DNA of 38,639 nucleotides from Wolbachia endosymbiont of Pentalonia nigronervosa (GTDB lineage Bacteria > Pseudomonadota > Alphaproteobacteria > Rickettsiales > Anaplasmataceae), in NCBI RefSeq assembly GCF_014534705.1, contig NZ_JACVWV010000001.1, positions 32,001-70,639 on the forward strand. The letters are read 5' to 3'. This document shows, piece by piece, positions 1-8,110 of this stretch; the first letter of the stretch is position 1, and every line of letters starts with the position of its first letter. Under the pieces are notes generated by a model that saw only the letters and a program-made list of their open reading frames with translations, was not told the origin of the DNA and searched no databases. A program made the position numbers and the translations under genes.

Positions 1-696
1 TGCTAGTGGCATTTCTTTCTCAACAAGAAATTTACATAACTTTTCCGTATCTTCAAATTGTTGTTGCACTACCTTTGTTTCATAGTACTCCAATGCTAGA
101 TGGGAGAACTCATATTCTCTCTGCTTAAAAATATCTCCATAGGTCACACCATGATCATTCCAAATTATATCATAGATATTATCTACGTTTTGTATGCACA
201 TCGCCAAGCGTTCTAATCCATATGCAATTTCTCCAGGAATCATACTACAGTCAACCCCGCCAACTTGTTGTATATAAGTAAATTGTGTAACCTCCATGCC
301 ATTGCATACAATTTCCCATCCGAGTCCCCATGCACCAACACTTGGGTTTTCCCAGTCATCTTCAATAAATTTTATATCATAATCTTTAGTTGATATTCCA
401 ACTGCTTCTAGACTAGCAAGATAAAGATCTTGTAAATTATCAACAGACGGCTTTATTAGCACTTGATATTGATGATGTTGATATAAGCGATTAGGATTAT
501 CTCCATGACGCCCATCTGCAGGTCTAATGACTGGCTGTAAATATGCAATCTTGGTTGGTTTTGCATCAATTGCTGACATAATTGTCGCCGGATGTAGTGT
601 GCCAGCCCCAACTTCAGATGTATATGGGTGCAATATGGTGCACCCTTCATTGGACCAGAAAGCTTGTAACTCTTTTATTATGTTTTGTAAATTCAC
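1..696 (-). CDS. glyQ: Glycyl-tRNA synthetase alpha subunit, partial (3' end beyond the window)
   Basis: The alpha subunit of the bacterial alpha2beta2 glycyl-tRNA synthetase activates glycine and charges tRNA-Gly in the cytoplasm together with GlyS. I read this frame directly from the minus strand: it opens with GTG at 696-694, followed by NLQNIIKELQAFWSNEGC, and contains the family blocks GAGTLHPAT, PVIRPADGRHGDNPNRLYQH and WENPSVGAWGLGWE. These are typical of GlyQ near its N-terminus and centre. A purine-rich AAAAGG sits about 11 bases before the GTG, and no better in-frame ATG exists upstream. 232 codons are present out of about 280-300 expected; the C-terminus and presumably glyS lie to the left of the window. 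The identification is secure. Confidence 0.95.
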   Translation of the reverse strand, partial: MNLQNIIKELQAFWSNEGCTILHPYTSEVGAGTLHPATIMSAIDAKPTKIAYLQPVIRPADGRHGDNPNRLYQHHQYQVLIKPSVDNLQDLYLASLEAVGISTKDYDIKFIEDDWENPSVGAWGLGWEIVCNGMEVTQFTYIQQVGGVDCSMIPGEIAYGLERLAMCIQNVDNIYDIIWNDHGVTYGDIFKQREYEFSHLALEYYETKVVQQQFEDTEKLCKFLVEKEMPLA

Positions 697-757
697 TAAA
701 TTGTATACCTTTTGTGTTTAATATATAAATAACTATGCATAATTCAATATTTATTTT

Positions 758-1498
758 TCATAGAATACTATATAAGTAATCTTTGAAAGCCAATAAATTT
801 TCTTGTACATGTTGAATTACACTAGTATTGAAAGCTATTGCACTAGATATAGTTAGCTCACAGAATATGAATGCTGTTAAATATAGTAATATTATTGCAT
901 AAAAAGTCTGCACAATTCCCTCGAGAGTAATTGATATAGCATTATTATAACCTAACTGTATTGAACTTATTGGCCATGGTTTAATTACTTCTATAATATT
1001 AAAAAATATATAAGGTATCATAAGAAGAAATACAAAATGCATAAAATCATTAAACCAAATAGGACATTGAAGTATTTGTTTACATATGTTTCCGTAGAAT
1101 TTACTGATGCAATAATAGATAGATATTATTGCTGGCATTGAACATGCTACAGTTAATATTTGCCCTGAAGCTATCTGTATGACTATGCTTTCGCCACTGT
1201 TTGCTGAAGGATCTTGAGCGTGCAAAATGAGTATTGCTATTATTTGAACACCTAGCATCCCTACTGCTATTTTCATGAGAATAGCAGCCACTACCATGCC
1301 TGAACTTGGCGTTGCATATAATAAATATCTGCTGCCATAAGTGAGAATTAGTATCATATCAACAGTGAACAATGCTAAGAAAGCAGACCAATAACTTTGC
1401 CAACTTGGTAAATATCCTACTCCTAAAAAAGAACTAATTGTTTTACTAGGGAAGACTTTACCTACTATCCTCCCAAAAAGTATTAACAAACTTTTCAT
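758..1498 (-). CDS. PgpA-like (phosphatidylglycerophosphatase A family) membrane protein, catalytic residues apparently lost
   Basis: A 246-residue hydrophobic protein with several membrane segments. Residues 23-40 (SFLGVGYLPSWQSYW) resemble the PgpA N-terminal block; residues 102-122 (GESIVIQIASGQ, then CSMP) align with the PgpA 'IVIDE.. GQW..' block; residues 166-203 (FNIIEVIKPWPISSI, then the ITLEGIVQ stretch) match the PgpA 'FR..D..KPWPI.. D..' block. PgpA dephosphorylates phosphatidylglycerophosphate to phosphatidylglycerol at the inner membrane. In the family as I know it these blocks carry acidic metal-binding residues; here the DE pair reads QI and the DD pair reads EG, so the enzyme may be inactive or altered. 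The start is ATG with AAGAGA about 10 bases upstream. It lies 61 bases from glyQ on the same strand. The family assignment is moderate; an unrelated Wolbachia membrane protein is the alternative. Confidence 0.6.
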   Translation of the reverse strand: MKSLLILFGRIVGKVFPSKTISSFLGVGYLPSWQSYWSAFLALFTVDMILILTYGSRYLLYATPSSGMVVAAILMKIAVGMLGVQIIAILILHAQDPSANSGESIVIQIASGQILTVACSMPAIISIYYCISKFYGNICKQILQCPIWFNDFMHFVFLLMIPYIFFNIIEVIKPWPISSIQLGYNNAISITLEGIVQTFYAIILLYLTAFIFCELTISSAIAFNTSVIQHVQENLLAFKDYLYSIL

Positions 1499-1634
1499 AT
1501 AAGGTCTCTTAGTAATTTTTTAAATTTATCATTCATTATACTTAGCATAGTTAGTTTATCAATATAATATAATTAACTCATAGTGACCATACCCAGAAAA
1601 AGGGTAAGGATGGTTAGAGTTGAAAATAATTGAG

Positions 1635-1664
1635 TTGACTTTATGCGTTATGTGTAGTTAATAT
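1635..1664 (+). promoter_or_regulatory. Candidate sigma70 promoter for tRNA-Glu
   Basis: TTGACT at 1635-1640 and TAATAT at 1659-1664 are separated by 18 bases and end 20 bases before the tRNA-Glu gene. This is a good spacing and position for a vegetative promoter. It was identified by eye only. Confidence 0.45.
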
Positions 1665-1684
1665 AAACTTACTTAATGCACATT

Positions 1685-1756
1685 GACTCTTTCGTCTAGT
1701 GGTTAGGACACCACCCTTTCACGGTGGTAACACGGGTTCAAATCCCGTAAGAGTCA
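1685..1756 (+). tRNA. tRNA-Glu (anticodon TTC)
   Basis: The acceptor strand GACTCTT (1685-1691) pairs perfectly with AAGAGTC (1749-1755), with A1756 as discriminator. The anticodon stem CCACC/GGTGG encloses a loop with TTC, and the T arm CGGGTTCAAATCCCG is canonical. CCA is not encoded. It reads GAA/GAG codons. Confidence 0.95.
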
Positions 1757-1930
1757 CACTTATACAATGTAGTAGTAAAAAAAATTGCAATGACTGGCAA
1801 TTGTAAGGCAGCAGTTTAAGAATCACAACTTCAAGCTCTTGATCATGCTTTGTGGACTATGCGCCTAATACAATATTTAATTAAACTCATTGAATCGAAT
1901 CAGGGAATCTGCTACAGTTTATTATTAAGG

Positions 1931-2005
1931 GCACCCTTAGCTCAGTTGGATTAGAGCATTTGACTACGGATCAAAAGGTCGGGCGTTCAAGTCGCTCAGG
2001 GTGCA
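1931..2005 (+). tRNA. tRNA-Arg (anticodon ACG)
   Basis: The acceptor GCACCCT (1931-1937) pairs with AGGGTGC (1998-2004), with discriminator A2005. The stem TTTGA/TCAAA holds the loop CTACGGA, giving anticodon ACG, which is normally edited to ICG in bacteria and reads CGU/CGC/CGA. The T arm has one G-T pair. CCA is not encoded. It lies between tRNA-Glu and dnaJ. Confidence 0.93.
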
Positions 2006-2076
2006 TTTATGTGGTTTTATATATTAGGGTGATATAAAAACCTCTTTTATTTGATGACGAATGCTTTAGTTAAGTG

Positions 2077-2106
2077 CTTGAAATTAATACATAAAATACC
2101 TATCTT
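2077..2106 (+). promoter_or_regulatory. Heat-shock (sigma32-like) promoter candidate for dnaJ
   Basis: CTTG at 2077-2080 is followed after 18 bases by CCTATCT (2099-2105), about 30 bases before the dnaJ ATG. As I know it, the alphaproteobacterial RpoH consensus is CTTG, 17-18 bases, then CYTATnT. The same bases can also be read as a weak sigma70 promoter (TTGAAA, 17 bases, TATCTT). Placement before a chaperone gene favours heat-shock control. Confidence 0.5.
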
Positions 2107-2136
2107 ATTCTTAAAACAGGGACTAAATTATTATAT

Positions 2137-3264
2137 ATGGAAAAAGACTACTATGAGTTACTTGGGGTGGATAAAAACGCCAATGTTGATGAAATAAAAA
2201 AATCGTATAAGAAATTAGCATTAAAGTACCACCCTGATAGAAATCCTGGTAACAAAGAAGCAGAACAAAAGTTTAAAGAAATAACAGCCGCCTATGAAGT
2301 TTTATCGGACTCTAATAAGAGAGCTGGATATGATAACTACGGACATGCAGGTGCTGATGGTGGATTTGATTTCAATCAAGGTTTTAGTTCTGCAGGGGAT
2401 TTTAGTGATATATTTAATGATTTTTTTGGTGGAGGTTTTGGGAATAGACCACGTGCGAAGAGGAATACAGAAAGTCAAGGAACGCCAGGGGCGGATTTGC
2501 GTTATGATCTTAAAATTACTCTAGAGGATGCATTTCAAGGTATACAAGCTCCTATACATTATGTAACGAATGTAAGGTGTGATTCATGTCAAGGTACAGG
2601 AAGCGAGGGCGCAATTAAACCAGTGCAATGTAGCACATGTCAAGGTAGTGGTAGAGTGAGAAGCCAACAAGGGTTTTTCACTATAGAAAGAACATGTCAC
2701 ACGTGTTATGGTGAAGGGAAAATAATACACAATAAATGCAAAAAATGTAGTGGTAATGGGCGTAGAAGAGATGAAGTGAACATATCAGTTTCAATTCCAA
2801 AAGGTGTAGAAGATGGTACAAAAGTAAAAGTCAGTGATAAAGGAGAAGCTGGAGCAAGAGGCGGTAAGAACGGGAATTTGTATGTATGTGTGAAAATAGC
2901 TCCACACAAAGTTTTTACTAGAGATATGGCGCATTTACACTGTAAAGTGCCTGTAAGGATGACTTTAGCAGCACTTGGTGGTGAAATTGAAGTACAGTCG
3001 ATTGATGGTGCAAAAATAAAAATAAAGGTGCCAGAAGGTACTCAAACTGGTACTAAGCTGCGCTGCAGAGAAAAGGGTATGCCGTATATCAATTCACATA
3101 CCCGCGGTGATTTATATGTACAAGTAATAGTTGAAACTTTACATCCAAAAAATTTAACGAAAAAACAAATTGAGCTGTTAAAAGCGTTGGAAGAAAGTGA
3201 AAGTTTGAATCAGCAACCCGAAGGATTTTTTAATAAAGTAAAAAAAAAGTATAGTATGTTTTAA
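2137..3264 (+). CDS. dnaJ: Chaperone DnaJ (Hsp40)
   Basis: A cytoplasmic co-chaperone that delivers unfolded proteins to DnaK and stimulates its ATPase. It is 375 residues, normal for type I DnaJ. The J domain spans residues 1-70 with HPD at 32-34, followed by a Gly/Phe-rich linker (about 75-115). Four zinc-finger motifs follow ([32 protein letters not shown], about 148-211), then the C-terminal substrate-binding beta domains with [11 protein letters not shown] and [19 protein letters not shown] 2137 is the natural start, with a weak purine stretch about 13 bases upstream. The gene has an A9 run near its 3' end inside a Lys-rich tail. It stands alone; dnaK is not in the window, but grpE lies at 21.4-21.9 kb. 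Confidence 0.98.
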   Translation: MEKDYYELLGVDKNANVDEIKKSYKKLALKYHPDRNPGNKEAEQKFKEITAAYEVLSDSNKRAGYDNYGHAGADGGFDFNQGFSSAGDFSDIFNDFFGGGFGNRPRAKRNTESQGTPGADLRYDLKITLEDAFQGIQAPIHYVTNVRCDSCQGTGSEGAIKPVQCSTCQGSGRVRSQQGFFTIERTCHTCYGEGKIIHNKCKKCSGNGRRRDEVNISVSIPKGVEDGTKVKVSDKGEAGARGGKNGNLYVCVKIAPHKVFTRDMAHLHCKVPVRMTLAALGGEIEVQSIDGAKIKIKVPEGTQTGTKLRCREKGMPYINSHTRGDLYVQVIVETLHPKNLTKKQIELLKALEESESLNQQPEGFFNKVKKKYSMF

Positions 3265-3433
3265 CACAACAGTATTTGCAAAACCTTTGGTGATGTAAAG
3301 TGTGGTTTAGTGTCAGGCACTAGTTTACGTATAAATTCATATGGAGTCAGGTCTTTAAGAATTTTAAGTCTTTCCCATCATAAAAGCCTATTTTATAACT
3401 TGCACAAATTTTATCCACAGAGTCTAATAAAAA
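3261..3433 (-). pseudogene. Decayed C-terminal fragment of an IS481/IS3-like transposase
   Basis: On the minus strand the frame ending at TAA 3263-3261 encodes RLKILKDLTPYEFI followed by RKLVPDT, which resembles the C-terminal tail of IS481-type transposases ('RLK.LK.LTPYEFI'). Upstream, the similar-looking stretch FLLDSVDKICASYK, then IGFYDGKD, continues in a different frame, so at least one frameshift separates them. There is no start codon and no catalytic core. It directly abuts the 3' end of dnaJ and fills most of the dnaJ-ankyrin gap. Recognition rests on one short signature. Confidence 0.45.
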
Positions 3434-3483
3434 ATTAACCATATGCTACGATAATTATATAAGTGATTAATAGTAGAGGATAT

Positions 3484-6189
3484 ATGACGGGTACAACAGA
3501 TACAAAAAATACAGGCATTAACTACGCTATCTTTTTTGAATATTGGAAAAATTATAGCAAAAAGGTGAACAATTTTGACACAGAAGTGTCTGAGATTGTA
3601 AAATCAGGTAATGCTGCAAATTTTAGAGAGATGGTAATAGGGGAAGGTGTCGTTATAAAAAGCCCTGATGGATCTAAATCACTACTTCACCATGCTGTTA
3701 CTTGTGAAGGTGAAAACAGAATAGAGATGATCAGTGCTGTGTTACAATATAGTATGAATGACATTAATCACCAAGATGAAAATGGTAATACTCCTTTAAT
3801 GCATTTTTTATATGAAGCACAAGAAAAAGGTAAGTACACGAAAAAAGACCTAAAAGAGATAATAAAATTTTTGGTAGAACGTGGTGCTAGTTTTGAGATG
3901 AGAAACAATGAGGAAAAGACGGCTGATGACCTAATCACTGTCTTAGTAAGTGAAGGGATTTTAGATGAGGGGATTGATAAGATTATAAATGAGGCTGAAG
4001 AATCTTCACATTTACCAAATCAAATTAAAGCACAGCTTAACGAGCATATTACAAAAAATGGAAATCCAATTATTGCGGAAGTTGCGGTATATGGTAATTA
4101 TGCACAAATTAAGTTAGATAGTGATGGTGCAGAATTAAAAATAAGTGAGTTTTTACAGGGTGATTTTTGTAAGAATAGTGGAATTTCAGGGTTTTCAACA
4201 TTTCATAATGATGACAAGGGTGGAATGCATGGCTTCTTATCACCGAATGGAGTAAGAAACTATACTGTCACTGATGGTTCATATGACATGACATTGGACT
4301 GGGTTGTTGGTAAAGAGAAATGCACTATTACAATCAATATAAGTGAGGATGGTGTAGTAGTGATTGATAAAGATGGCGAGATAGTAGAAGACAGAAATGG
4401 TCTTACTGATGAACAGTTGAAAGCAAACAAATATGTAACAATAAATGGTTTATCTTTATTTGACGCAATAAACAAGGGAAGAAATAGAGAACAAGAGATA
4501 GAACAGGAGAATATGCAAGAGACAGACGAAGTGGACTTGATTGCTTCATCCAGTCATGAGCGGGTTCGTAATCGTAAAGAACCTCTTCAACTTGATGTGC
4601 GATACAAATTGACAGATGAGAAGGGTAACCCGTTGAAAAAATTGCGATATAGTAAAGGAAAGACAAGTCCTAAAGTTATGGAGTTGTCTGATGGTGAGAC
4701 AAGTCCTAAAGTTGTTGATTGGTCTGATGGAGATACAGGTTCAGGTGTTCCTAGTGCTCCTATACTTACTAGGCAGTCTAGTAGAGATACAGATTCCTCG
4801 TTGTTTGATTCCAAAAAGATAAATGCTCCTGAATGGACTGCACAGTTTCATTGGCAAAAGTCTCGTGAAGTAGGTGATAACTCTCCGACAAGATTACTAT
4901 CGGAAGACGAATTTCAAGCTAGGGTGAATCCAAAAAATGCAAGTACTCCTAAACGTACTGAGCAGTCTGATCTAAGAAATACAGATCCTAAACTTGTTGG
5001 GCAGTCTGCGAAGAGTCAATATTCCTGGGTTTATGGGCAAGACGGATCACCAAGTACAAGTATTATAGAGGGTGATAGTGCTTCACCTATTCCAGATAGT
5101 GTGGATGGTTTTCTAGGTAGTTTTGGTCAAAATGGAGGTAAAAAAAATGCACAATTAAATACTTCAACAAAATTAGATTCTGGCTTTTCATCTCCTACTG
5201 GTAATAAAGGTATAGGAGATCGAAGCGTAGGGGAGGGTGATAGTAAGTTGCAGGACAGATTCACAAAGCTGAACATGGGACCTAGTGCTAGTAATGCTCA
5301 AACTGAGCAGTCAGATTCCGGTGTTTCATCTCCTACTGGTAATAAGGGTATAGGAGGTCAGAGTACATTGCAGGAATTTAATCGTGAATTGAAGGGCAAA
5401 CTTGCAGAGCCAAACATGGGATTGAAGTCACCTAGTGCTAGTAATGCTCAAACTGAGCAGTTAGATTCCGGTTTGGGATTATCTCCGAGAGCTTATAGCA
5501 ATCTAACTATATTCGATCCGAAAGAATTAGAAGCAAGGCTACTACTCTTGAAGCAAAAGCAAGGTATAAAACAACCATTTGATCATATTTTAGGTCAAAT
5601 GAAAGATGGACCTATGCGTAGGTGGATGGAGAAAAAAAGAGAGGAAGCTGCAGATGGTAATGGATTGGAAGGCCAATCAGGTATATCAAAACCTAAAAAT
5701 GAATTAGGTCAAAAAGAATTACCAACTTTACAACAGCCAACAGAAAAGGATTTTTCAATGCTAGACTTATCTGAGAAGGAGAGTGGATTGAAGCCTACTG
5801 ACAGGAGTAAGATGACTAAGCAAACTCTGGAGTACTTGGATATAGAAGCTCCAATAAACCCAGCTCAAAAGCAAGACATAAAAAAACCATTTGGTCATAT
5901 TTTAGATCAAATGAAAGAAGGATCTATGCGTAGGTGGATGGAGGAACAACAAAGAAAGGGTATACCACAAGCTGCAGATGGTAATGGGTTAGAAGGCCAC
6001 TCAGGTATATCAAAACCTGAAAATGAATTAGGTCAAAATGGATCTAGAGTCAGCACTGGACAATCTAATGAACAGAAAGGTTTTTCACATACAATAGGAG
6101 GAAAATTAGATGATGAATCTCATGTATCAAAATTAATGCGCAGCAAGTCCCTAGTAGATAGGGGAGGGAGGGGAAGAAATACATTTTAA
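3484..6189 (+). CDS. Large ankyrin-repeat and internal-repeat protein, putative secreted effector
   Basis: About 901 residues. The start is chosen at ATG 3484, which follows AGAGGA at 3475-3480; an in-frame GTG at 3463 would add seven residues but has no ribosome binding site. Residues about 34-155 contain degenerate ankyrin repeats (HHAVTCEGENRIEMI; NHQDENGNTPLMHFL; LVERGASFEMRNNEEKTADD). Residues about 165-340 form a beta-rich segment I do not recognise. From about 390 on the protein is hydrophilic and repetitive, probably disordered, with two copies of a PFxHILxQMKxGxMRRWME module near the C-terminus. Eukaryote-style motifs occur: PSAP at bases 4750-4761 and DSGxSS at 5176-5193 and 5314-5331. 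There is no signal peptide or membrane segment. Ankyrin proteins of Anaplasmataceae are often type IV secretion substrates; that role here is an inference. It converges on nrdA with a hairpin between them. Confidence 0.85.
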   Translation: MTGTTDTKNTGINYAIFFEYWKNYSKKVNNFDTEVSEIVKSGNAANFREMVIGEGVVIKSPDGSKSLLHHAVTCEGENRIEMISAVLQYSMNDINHQDENGNTPLMHFLYEAQEKGKYTKKDLKEIIKFLVERGASFEMRNNEEKTADDLITVLVSEGILDEGIDKIINEAEESSHLPNQIKAQLNEHITKNGNPIIAEVAVYGNYAQIKLDSDGAELKISEFLQGDFCKNSGISGFSTFHNDDKGGMHGFLSPNGVRNYTVTDGSYDMTLDWVVGKEKCTITINISEDGVVVIDKDGEIVEDRNGLTDEQLKANKYVTINGLSLFDAINKGRNREQEIEQENMQETDEVDLIASSSHERVRNRKEPLQLDVRYKLTDEKGNPLKKLRYSKGKTSPKVMELSDGETSPKVVDWSDGDTGSGVPSAPILTRQSSRDTDSSLFDSKKINAPEWTAQFHWQKSREVGDNSPTRLLSEDEFQARVNPKNASTPKRTEQSDLRNTDPKLVGQSAKSQYSWVYGQDGSPSTSIIEGDSASPIPDSVDGFLGSFGQNGGKKNAQLNTSTKLDSGFSSPTGNKGIGDRSVGEGDSKLQDRFTKLNMGPSASNAQTEQSDSGVSSPTGNKGIGGQSTLQEFNRELKGKLAEPNMGLKSPSASNAQTEQLDSGLGLSPRAYSNLTIFDPKELEARLLLLKQKQGIKQPFDHILGQMKDGPMRRWMEKKREEAADGNGLEGQSGISKPKNELGQKELPTLQQPTEKDFSMLDLSEKESGLKPTDRSKMTKQTLEYLDIEAPINPAQKQDIKKPFGHILDQMKEGSMRRWMEEQQRKGIPQAADGNGLEGHSGISKPENELGQNGSRVSTGQSNEQKGFSHTIGGKLDDESHVSKLMRSKSLVDRGGRGRNTF
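5176..5478 (+). repeat. Imperfect internal repeats coding DSGxSSPTGNKGIG and PSASNAQTEQ units
   Basis: Within the ankyrin protein, DNA at 5176-5226 recurs at 5314-5364, and DNA at 5281-5322 recurs at 5431-5472 with only one or two differences. The high nucleotide identity, silent positions included, indicates recent duplication. Confidence 0.85.
5555..6038 (+). repeat. Two copies of a ~160-175 bp module (PFxHILxQMK ... GLEGxSGISKP)
   Basis: The stretch at about 5555-5716 is repeated at about 5865-6038, in frame. The second copy has a short insertion (QRKGIP) before the shared AADGNGLEG segment. Conserved core residues are PF, HIL, QMK and MRRWME, which suggests a small folded or binding module rather than random low complexity. 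Confidence 0.85.
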
Positions 6190-6206
6190 CTGAGTAGTAA
6201 ACTTCT

Positions 6207-6231
6207 GTCATTCCAGCATTGCTGGAATGAC
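6207..6231. repeat. Perfect 11-bp hairpin between convergent genes
   Basis: GTCATTCCAGC (6207-6217) and its exact reverse complement (6221-6231) flank a 3-base loop. It lies in the 75-base gap between the 3' ends of the ankyrin gene and nrdA. The GTCATTCCAGC core resembles short palindromes dispersed in Wolbachia genomes. It could serve as a bidirectional terminator, although no clear T run follows on either strand. Confidence 0.75.
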
Positions 6232-6264
6232 ATTAAAAACTCATACATTATCAGAAACAATGAA

Positions 6265-8049
6265 CTACTGGCATGATAAACATTCATCATAGTTGATATC
6301 TGTTTTTGGTTGTAATATTTCATTTTTTGTGAATATATCGTGTGAAACTTTATCAGCTCTTTGCATTGATTTAGATCTGCAATAATATAAACTCTTTAGT
6401 CCATTTTTCCAAGCAAGCATGTGTATTCTGTGTAAATAGCGCTTATGTATATTTGCAGCTAAGAATAAATTTACTGATTGAGATTGGCAAATATAAGGAG
6501 TTCGGTCGTTTGCATGTTCTATGATCCACCTTTGATCAAGCTCATAGGCTGTTTTAAAGACTAATTTTTCTTGTTCATTGAGGAAATCCAAATGCTGTAC
6601 AGAACCTTCGTTGGTTGAAATTGAAGACCATATTTTGTCGTTGTTTTGATTTTTTTCTGCTAATAATTTTTGTAAAAATTTGTTTCGTACAACAAATGAA
6701 CCTGTTAGTGTCTTTTGTATAAAAACGTTTGCTGCATATGGTTCTATTCCAGGTGAGGTATTACCTGCTATTATGGAGATTGAAGCAGTTGGGGCAACTG
6801 CCAGTTTGTGCGTGAATCTTTCCATTAAATTAACTTCTTTTGCGTCAAGGCAAGGCCCTTTTTCATTTGCGAGTTTTTGAGAAACTGTATCAGCTTGTTC
6901 ACGTATGTGTTTAAATATTTGTTTGTTCCATTGTTTTGCCGTGACAGATTCAAATGGAATCATTTTGCTTTGTAAAAGTGAATGAAAGCCCATTACACCA
7001 AGGCCAACACTACGTTCTCTCATAGCGGAATACTTTGCACGCTGCATTGTGTCTGGTGCTTTTTTTATAAAATCTTCTAAAACATTGTCTAGAAAGCGCA
7101 TTACATCCTCTATAAAGAGTGTGTTGTCTTTCCATTTTTCATAATATTCAAGATTTAAGGACGATAAGCAACACACAGCAGTTCGAGATTTTCCTTGGTG
7201 GTCATAACCTGTAGTTAAAGTTATTTCACTGCACAGGTTTGACATCTTAATATCTAAGCCTAACTTCCTGTAAGACTCAGGTTTATTTTTATTTATTGCA
7301 TCGGTGAAAATAATATAAGGCTCCCCGGTTTCAATTCTTGCTGTTAGTATTTTTATCCATATATCACGCGCCCTTAAAGTTGAGATGACTTTATTATCAC
7401 GAGGGCTAATTAAATCCCACCCTTGGTCATCTTCAACAGCTTGCATAAATTTATCTGGCACTATTACAGCGTGATGTATGTTGAGTGCTTTGCGATTTGG
7501 ATCTCCACCTGTTGGTTTACGCAGATCTAAAAATTCTTCTATTTCTGGGTGAGATACTGGAAGGTAAACTGCTGAACTACCCCTGCGTAAAGATCCCTGA
7601 CTAATTGCAAGTGTTAAAGCGTTTTGCACTACAATAAATGGTATAATACCTGATGTTTTACCGCTACCTTTTACACTTTCTCCTATTGAGCGTAAATTTC
7701 CCCAATAGCTGCCTATGCCTCCTCCACGTGCAGCAAGCCAGACATTTTCATTCCACAGGTCAACTATTCCCTGCAAACTGTCTTCAGTTTCATTAAGAAA
7801 GCAAGAAATTGGTAATCCTCTCTCTGTTCCGCCATTGCTGAGTATTGGTGTTGAAGGCATAAACCATAAGTTACTCATGTAGTAATAAATACGTTCTGCA
7901 TGTTCTGAATTATCAGAATAGTAATGGGAAATACGCATGAATAGGTCTTGATAGCTTTCATTTTCTATTAAATATCTATCTGATAAAACTGCTTTTCCAA
8001 AATCAGTTAATTTACTATCCTTTTCAGGATTAATAATAGTTTTGTTCAT
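6265..8049 (-). CDS. nrdA: Ribonucleoside-diphosphate reductase, alpha subunit (class I, without ATP-cone)
   Basis: The large subunit reduces ribonucleoside diphosphates to deoxyribonucleotides, with the radical supplied by NrdB (not in the window). The start is set at ATG 8049 because AGAGGA lies five bases upstream; an upstream TTG at 8088 would add 13 residues without support. The resulting protein of about 594 residues begins directly with the RNR N-domain (TDFGKAVLSDRYL), so the ~90-residue N-terminal ATP-cone of longer NrdA proteins is missing. Catalytic-site signatures include PISCFLNE, SNLCSEI, AVCCLSSLNL, RSVGLGVMGFHSLLQ and PTASISIIAGNTSPGIEPY. The C-terminal redox pair CLSC is present at the very end. 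It lies downstream of, and on the same strand as, the TPR-methyltransferase gene, 61 bases away. Confidence 0.95.
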   Translation of the reverse strand: MNKTIINPEKDSKLTDFGKAVLSDRYLIENESYQDLFMRISHYYSDNSEHAERIYYYMSNLWFMPSTPILSNGGTERGLPISCFLNETEDSLQGIVDLWNENVWLAARGGGIGSYWGNLRSIGESVKGSGKTSGIIPFIVVQNALTLAISQGSLRRGSSAVYLPVSHPEIEEFLDLRKPTGGDPNRKALNIHHAVIVPDKFMQAVEDDQGWDLISPRDNKVISTLRARDIWIKILTARIETGEPYIIFTDAINKNKPESYRKLGLDIKMSNLCSEITLTTGYDHQGKSRTAVCCLSSLNLEYYEKWKDNTLFIEDVMRFLDNVLEDFIKKAPDTMQRAKYSAMRERSVGLGVMGFHSLLQSKMIPFESVTAKQWNKQIFKHIREQADTVSQKLANEKGPCLDAKEVNLMERFTHKLAVAPTASISIIAGNTSPGIEPYAANVFIQKTLTGSFVVRNKFLQKLLAEKNQNNDKIWSSISTNEGSVQHLDFLNEQEKLVFKTAYELDQRWIIEHANDRTPYICQSQSVNLFLAANIHKRYLHRIHMLAWKNGLKSLYYCRSKSMQRADKVSHDIFTKNEILQPKTDINYDECLSCQ

Positions 8050-8110
8050 AATATTCCTCTGTTTTTTATGGGCATTCTCTAAGTCCAAGTAATTTTAATG
8101 GTAATGCTTT

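Noticed and set aside
456..650. 64-codon minus-strand frame starting MKGAPYC
   Set aside because: It is an alternative frame of glyQ, whose GTG-started frame is clearly the coding one.
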